DNA of 64,000 nt from Takakia lepidozioides (Eukaryota; Streptophyta; Takakiopsida; Takakiales; Takakiaceae), in NCBI GenBank assembly GCA_030704615.1, contig CM060733.1:868001-932000 (forward strand). Reading direction: 5' to 3'. Shown here piece after piece: positions 53,670 to 64,000 of this stretch; position 1 is the stretch's first letter, and every line of letters starts with the position of its first letter. The position numbers were made by a program, and so were the translations under genes. Under the pieces are notes generated by a model, which was given only the letters and a program-made list of their open reading frames with translations, was not told the origin of the DNA and did not search any database.

Positions 53670-54230
53670 TCAAAAAAGCAGTAGTGGGGTGAGCCCCAAC
53701 GACCAACTAACACTATGCTCTCCTCTCTCAACCCTATACTGCTTCTTTAGTCGCACTGTAAAGCTACCCTTCACCAACACGTTAGTTTTTATACCAGCGA
53801 GGGTTTTCTTCAGGTCCACAATGGGGACCTTGGATAGGACCCCGTTCTCGTCTGCCTCCACAATGCTGAAGATCTTCTGAGGACTCCGCAGGTTCACCTC
53901 CAACCACAAGTACTCCCCAGAAATCCGAGCCTTCGTGGTTGTGTCCACACGAAATCCTTTCGCGTGTGCAGCTCATGTAATCACATTCCAAATACACAAA
54001 ATAACCCCCATAGTAACATATTGCATAGTATATGACTTTGGGGCATTTTCCTTGTACAACAACACTACTCCTTCCAGACACACTGATTTCTCCATGCTGA
54101 AACCAAACAAAATGTTTGCAACGACAGTGCGTGTCCCTGCCAATCGCGGCTGCAGCACATCCGAAATATCGCGGGGATCTTCAATGGCAACTTCAATAAG
54201 ACTGCCATTCGTACCTGAATAGTATGCCAT
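53670..54230 (-). pseudogene. Unidentified coding stretch with one in-frame stop
   Basis: A continuous minus-strand frame from MAYYSGTNGSLIEVAIEDPR through LAGTRTVVANILFGFSMEKS to a TGA at 53973, then in the same frame KGFRVDTTTKARISGEYLWL, KIFSIVEADENGVLSKVPIV, VLVKGSFTVRLKKQYRV. The match of frame on both sides of the stop suggests one former protein of at least 180 residues. No family recognised. Confidence 0.45.
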
Positions 54231-54894
54231 GACCTAAGTTCGTAATAAAAAGCAGCCCAAAGGAAGTTGGAAACCCCGGTACTAAAAACAAATGCCCTGA
54301 AATGTGCCTGCCTTTGCCCAAACGTAAGTGCGAGTGTGCTTTTTTAGTTGCGACGGGGGGCGCATGGAGCTCGATTCAGGTAAACTTGAATGGTTTCATG
54401 TTGTGAACGCGAGATATCCAAACCTGACGGAACTTCCTGCTGAAAAGCGGAATGTTTGGAGGTGGAGTGTGGTGGCGAGCAGCCTGAAGAATGACCATCA
54501 ACCTATCAGATTCATCCTCAGAATGTGTGAACCTATCGGGGGGCAGCTCAGAGATCTCACCTGCTGCAACAATTTGGTACAGAGGGGACCAACCCCAGAT
54601 TCCTGTTTCTCATCATACTGTTCTCTACTCCATTTTTTTATGTTGTCGTCAACGAACTGCCTTCTACGAGCCTCCAACTCAGACTGAGCTGCAACTCATT
54701 TCATTTTGAAATCCAGCAATGCCATGGCATACTTGTGATGTGCCATCACCAGTTGGCATTCCGCCTACTGAGCGGGATGGTCACGAGTTACTCCAGGACG
54801 TATGGCAAATAGCTCCACCACATTTTCCACAACTGTCTTCTCCTCTGGAGGTGCATCAAACTGCTCCCCCGCCATTGCAGAGACATGGAACTGG

Positions 54895-55514
54895 TCAGTA
54901 ATAGAGGAAGACTAACCAAAAACCCTCAACTTGAAAGGCAACTGCAAACAAAATGCAAAGACACGCATCATCAATGAAGGAGTTGTGACCATGAAGGTGC
55001 AGGCCAAGAAGAAGGTGTGTTACCCGTCGTTTAAGCCACCATTGACCAAAAGCGTTGCCCATCATTTGGTCCCTGAACTCAAATTTCCCAATAAGAGCCA
55101 CAAGACGGTTGAGAAAAGAAGGCTCGTCCAGAGATGGAAATCCGTCGGGCAACAAGTCGAACTTCATCAGATAGGTCAGTCCTGGGCATGAAATAGGTGC
55201 GGGTATTGGAGGCACAATAATATCCGAGGTCAGTAGCAATGACACCTTGACAAAGCCTTCCCTGGCCTCTTCTCTACTTAGCGGTGCATGGGGTGTGGAC
55301 TTCATAATGTGCACTTGAGGTCTGCCCTCTTGTCCACGGCAGGAGGTCCTACAAACGTAGACTTCACAATGCGCTCAGATGGAAGACTTTCCTGTGATGG
55401 CGGAGGTGCGTCCAATGAGTCCTTTCGAATGCGCTGAGGTCTAACAGTTTGCTGTGGCAGCGCAGGAGGTGCGTCCAACAACTGGAAATCGTCATCGTCG
55501 TCGTCAGGGTCCAC
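54895..55514 (-). CDS. Possible exons of the same minus-strand gene
   Basis: Two overlapping frames: 54895-55314 (LLTSDIIVPPIPAPISCPGL, LDEPSFLNRLVALIGKFEFR) and 55302-55514 (acidic MDPDDDDDDFQLLDAPPAL with a repeated SLDAPPPSQESLPSERIVKS). The Asp/Pro-rich part resembles a disordered linker. Order and strand fit a gene running from the zinc finger at 55.9 kb towards 53.7 kb. Confidence 0.35.
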
Positions 55515-55661
55515 TCCCGGCTCCTTCCGAAGACTTAAGTTCTCGTATAGTCTCTTCTACCGTCGTCTCCTCACGTTCTACCCTCGTCTTCATCAACTTG
55601 CAGGAAGGAGGCTTCATCCCGTGCTTACTAAGAACAGCCTCCATGATGTGCTCTGCCCCTT

Positions 55662-55982
55662 TTAAAAAACAGGGTACATTTTCAGTTTAGGCCTACCCTT
55701 TCCCACAACAGCATCACAGCCATTTATCCTGTGAATGTTAAGTTTCTTCTTATCTTTATATTGCTTAAGACAGTGGATACACTTGAATGGCTTCCTATCA
55801 TCATCACCGGGCTGCTCAACCCTTGCCTCTGAGTGAGCCTCGCATATGAGATTTTCCCACTCATCAGAGTCGTACGTTTCATTGTACGTCCGACGCGCTT
55901 CGCGCATGGAGGATTGTTTCACAATATCGGCGCCCACTCCAAATCCACTACCCTCCTCCTGAAGAATCCTCCAGCAGAGCAA
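55662..55982 (-). CDS. C2HC zinc finger exon
   Basis: 106 codons including DSDEWENLICEAHSEARVEQ followed by KPFKCIHCLKQYKDKKKLNI and HRINGC. This is a C-x2-C-x12-H-x4-C zinc finger, the C2HC variant of the C2H2 fold. ICEAHSEA and the basic KGRPKLK tail follow plausible nucleic-acid-binding patterns. It is probably the N-terminal part of the minus-strand gene that continues to lower coordinates. Whether that gene is host or transposon is open. Confidence 0.5.
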   Translation of the reverse strand: MLCWRILQEEGSGFGVGADIVKQSSMREARRTYNETYDSDEWENLICEAHSEARVEQPGDDDRKPFKCIHCLKQYKDKKKLNIHRINGCDAVVGKGRPKLKMYPVF

Positions 55983-56349
55983 AGGTTGCTGGAATGTGAA
56001 AGCAAGAATTCACACTAAAACATGAAGCACGCAAATGGACTGCAACAGACAGAAATGGCAAGCAAGAGGAAGAAAATAGCTGCAAATCACACGAATGACT
56101 TCCAAATTCTCCAAAAAGAAACCCTATACTGAAGTCGAATGAGTAATCGCTTCACCGCAGTTTACAACAATCACGATGCATATTGTGTAAGGAAGTGCTT
56201 GTAACACCGCTTCCGCCGGAATCATACATTTTGGGCCATGCAAACGCCAGGAAGCTTGGAAAACAAAACCTGTGGTCGTGGCCTTTGCCTGGTGAGTGAC
56301 AACAATAGATGCGGGGGCTGAAGCACCCTTAAGTGCCCAAGACACTCAG

Positions 56350-57130
56350 GGAGGCGGAGGCGCTCACTAGGTGGAGCCCCGCACACCGGGTTGCGGTGGG
56401 GGTGGTTCCACGAGGGGTGGTGGTAGCTTAGTAGGACTTAGTGGGGGTGACATATGACTCACCATGGGGGCGGAGACCTTGTGGTGGGAGTTGTGGGGAG
56501 TCTTGGGACTCATCACGGTCCAATGGGACCGTGGTGAGTGGGCCAAGACTCACCGCGACTCATCACCGGGAGTCGAGGGTTTTCGTGGTGGTTCGCCATA
56601 AAATGGCATGGTTGTTTGTGAAACCCCCGCGGACAATCACAGAAGTATATATAAGGAGTAGTAACCCCGAGAACAGTGCAATCCCGTTGGTGACCAAAAA
56701 CTAGTGAGTAAGCGAGCGAGCCGGAAAGTGACCAAGAAGTGGGGAGCTATTCCGGACTGCCATCTACCAAAAGGAATTTCCACTAGGCCCAAATTGGTGG
56801 AGGGTCTGTTGGGGGAGTAAATGGGGACCGTTATGTCCCGGTGAGCAACCGAAGCTCCGAGTTGGCCCGACGGCCAGGTTGGGAGTTAGGCGCGCGCATC
56901 AAGGCGAGTTACTATGACTTGAAGGGGAGCTTGCCGAAGTGAGGTGCGCGACATCCTATGGCTGCCATGAATTACATCAATCAAGCATCAACGTGGGGAG
57001 TGACAGCTGAGGGGCCGCATTCGAATCAACAGGTCCACCATGTGCGTGCAAACTGGACGTGAAAAGCACGAAAGCATGATCATCGCGATCTCCCTACGGC
57101 CATATATAAGTATGTGTCACATCCTGTCAT
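56350..57130 (+). other. GC-rich segment with TATA-like box, possible LTR remnant
   Basis: Composition switches to GC-rich, with TCACCACGG/GTGGTGAG words. AGTATATATAAGGAGTAG (about 56643) looks like a TATA box. The layout (GC-rich upstream part, TATA box, then a leader) resembles a solo LTR or truncated retroelement promoter, but no second copy lies in the window and no ends were defined. Confidence 0.3.
56508..56539. other. Strong short hairpin
   Basis: ACTCATCACGGTCC, a 3-base loop, then GGGACCGTGGTGAGT: a 14-bp stem with one mismatch. Partial copies of ACTCACC/GGTGAGT flank it. Confidence 0.75.
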
Positions 57131-57134
57131 GTCA

Positions 57135-58070
57135 AGCCGTCCATCATCATGGATGATTGCAGCACATGGATCATGTTACATCCCATCCATCCGATTCATG
57201 TGCTAATGTTGTGCGCGATGTTGGGTTGTGGTGACAGGTGTGGCACATGTGCCACGAGTTCATGTGGGTGGTGACGGCCGGTAGGCGGGGGGTGGGCGGG
57301 GCGGGGTGGCGCGGGGGGTTAGGGCACGCCGCAACCGTGAGCCGCGCAGGAGCTGGCGAAGCGGGTGCGGCTGGGGTGGCAGGGGGGTGCCACGCAGGCA
57401 GGACCGAAGGGGTCGCATTACACTCAAGGTCTTTTCTAATGTGCACCGTGTCCATGTCGTCAGTAGGGATGAGGTTGTAAGGTTCATCCAATTGGATGGA
57501 TAGGGGTAGGAAGATATAGCTAGTTTAATCAAGATATGTAGTTTGTACTGTGTTTTTACAAAAGTGAAAAAAGTTAGCTGGTCATTTAAGGGTTATCTTA
57601 GCTTCTGGCCCTTTGCTAGTTCCCACTCGCCCTTTCTGTCCTAGTGTTTGCCTTCATGGATGCTTTGTGGTTTATTTTTCCTTGTGATATATATATTCTC
57701 CTTGGTTTTGGATCTTTGACCCTTTTTCAAAAAAACCTCTAGGCTTTGTAAGTTTGCGGGTCAAGTTTGATGGGCAAAGTAGCTTTACTTGAGAATTGGC
57801 ATGTATGTAAACAGAGGGTACCTCTATTTCAACTTTCTTCACTCCAATGCAAATAAAGTATTACATCATATATTTGTCAACTCCGGGTTAACCCTTGAAG
57901 GCCTGCATGGATCTTCACCCTTGAAGTCTGTAGTCTGCACCTCTGACCACCCTACTTATATCTTGAGTGGGTCCCAGTTGACACAGGTTCCTTATCCTTA
58001 CATCATTCATATGTGAATAATATGTATTCATGTAATATGTACTCATCCTAGGGAAGTGAAGTCGATGGAG
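57135..58070. other. No supported gene
   Basis: A very G-rich stretch (57270-57400), whose open frames reflect composition only, followed by AT-rich sequence. The last part is the 3' flank of the alcohol dehydrogenase gene. Confidence 0.4.
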
Positions 58071-58075
58071 GAATT

Positions 58076-63329
<5,254 letters not shown>

Positions 63330-64000
63330 GCTGCACTTGCAAGTCATCTGTTCGATCACCTCTATTGCGTTCGTTCACATACTCCCTGATCACTGTCTCT
63401 CATCTCTCACACACACACTCTACGCAGGCGCCCACAAGGCACAATGTCTCCTCCTTCCACACGTCTGTCTTATCTATGAATCTCACCTGTGTATAGCCAT
63501 TGTCTTATTAAAGCGCCTGACTGTGTGGAGAGTGTGTCAGACTCTCAGGACACTGTGAACTGGCAGTTTGACGGGTAAAGTGCAAAGTGTCGAGCTGCGA
63601 GGACAGACCCACCTGCTCACAATGCACAGTAAACATCAAGGCCCATCACTGTGCGGATGACTGCCCACCAGTACACCAACACGGGGCAGCTTCAATTGCG
63701 CCCACTCCGTTGTATGTACGTCCATCACAACCTCGGAGCCCCCTCCTGTGGAGGAGGTGGACGGTGCCAGGATATTAAGGCACCACATTGGGGATTCATA
63801 GATCCCATAGAGCTTGCCAGTTTTAACGTACATATGTCGCAATAAGGGTTGGTAGCACGTGAGTAGCGTGTGAGCATAATAGATGCCGTTGGCCCAAGTG
63901 TCAAGTGTCATCTAAGCCCAAGTGCAATCTCCTATGTATGCAAGTGCGTCTCCTATGTCTAGGCCCAAGTGCGACCTCTAGGGTAGCCTCTGCGTTGGCC
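63330..64000. other. ADH upstream region; no further gene seen
   Basis: Probable promoter and 5' leader of the minus-strand ADH gene. No clear TATA box could be assigned. Near 63890-63985 the phrase GGCCCAAGTG(T/C) occurs several times, a small tandem-like repeat at the window edge. Confidence 0.4.

Noticed and set aside
57171-57532. Overlapping Gly/Arg- and Pro/Ala-rich frames on both strands
   Set aside because: All frames are open because of G/C bias; no protein-like pattern.

Overview
The window is nuclear DNA from a plant-lineage (streptophyte) eukaryote. It has introns with GT/AG borders, a ten-exon plant-type zinc alcohol dehydrogenase, a land-plant-type F-box/kelch sequence, telo-box-like motifs and plant transposon families (CACTA, Ty3/gypsy, non-LTR LINE). 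A non-seed plant (bryophyte, lycophyte or fern) or a related alga fits, but I cannot name the species. Genes are sparse and most of the DNA is mobile-element sequence in different stages of decay.

Layout. 1-3.2 kb: nothing convincing. 3.3-9.5 kb: an old LINE 3' fragment, a degenerate tRNA-Ala-like sequence and a nearly intact LINE (endonuclease, then reverse transcriptase) broken by one frameshift. 10.7-11.1 kb: a 165-bp-arm inverted repeat. 11.85-13.3 kb: a decayed F-box/kelch pseudogene on the minus strand. 14.5-17.5 kb: a His/Pro/Cys-rich small protein and a long proline-rich protein. 19-24 kb: unidentified minus-strand exons and an array of a recurrent short motif. 25.2-25.5 kb: a promoter-like stretch with telo boxes. 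28-29 kb: two small tandem arrays. 29.8-32.1 kb: a possible secreted peptide, a gag-like zinc-knuckle remnant and an unidentified ORF. 32.5-33.8 kb: a tandem array made from LINE 3' ends.

33.86-42.90 kb is the highlight. It is a Ty3/gypsy-type retroelement whose polyprotein order is gag - aspartic protease - C5 cytosine DNA methyltransferase - reverse transcriptase/RNase H - DDE integrase - PHD finger. The methyltransferase shows motif I, the PCQ catalytic motif, ENV and a motif VIII-like RPR. The terminal repeats are arranged P1-internal-Q1-P2-Q2 instead of as two plain LTRs. The ends are TGTC...GACA, with a near-perfect 5-bp target duplication inside an interrupted minus-strand ORF. The reading frames carry about a dozen stop codons but few frameshifts.

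45-51.7 kb: a plus-strand, intron-containing gene with a ULP1-type (C48) cysteine protease domain, split by a 3.5-kb non-autonomous CACTA transposon (46686-50217); removing the insertion leaves an open frame. 52-56 kb: minus-strand coding remnants including a C2HC zinc finger. 56.3-57.5 kb: a GC-rich stretch with a strong hairpin. 58.08-63.33 kb: the alcohol dehydrogenase-like gene, whose ten exons join into an open frame of about 390 codons. It is the best candidate for a functional host gene here.

Functionally the window is one housekeeping-type oxidoreductase gene and a few uncertain host genes in a heavily transposon-invaded, probably methylated region. Exon calls are from reading splice borders and family similarity; there is no transcript evidence.
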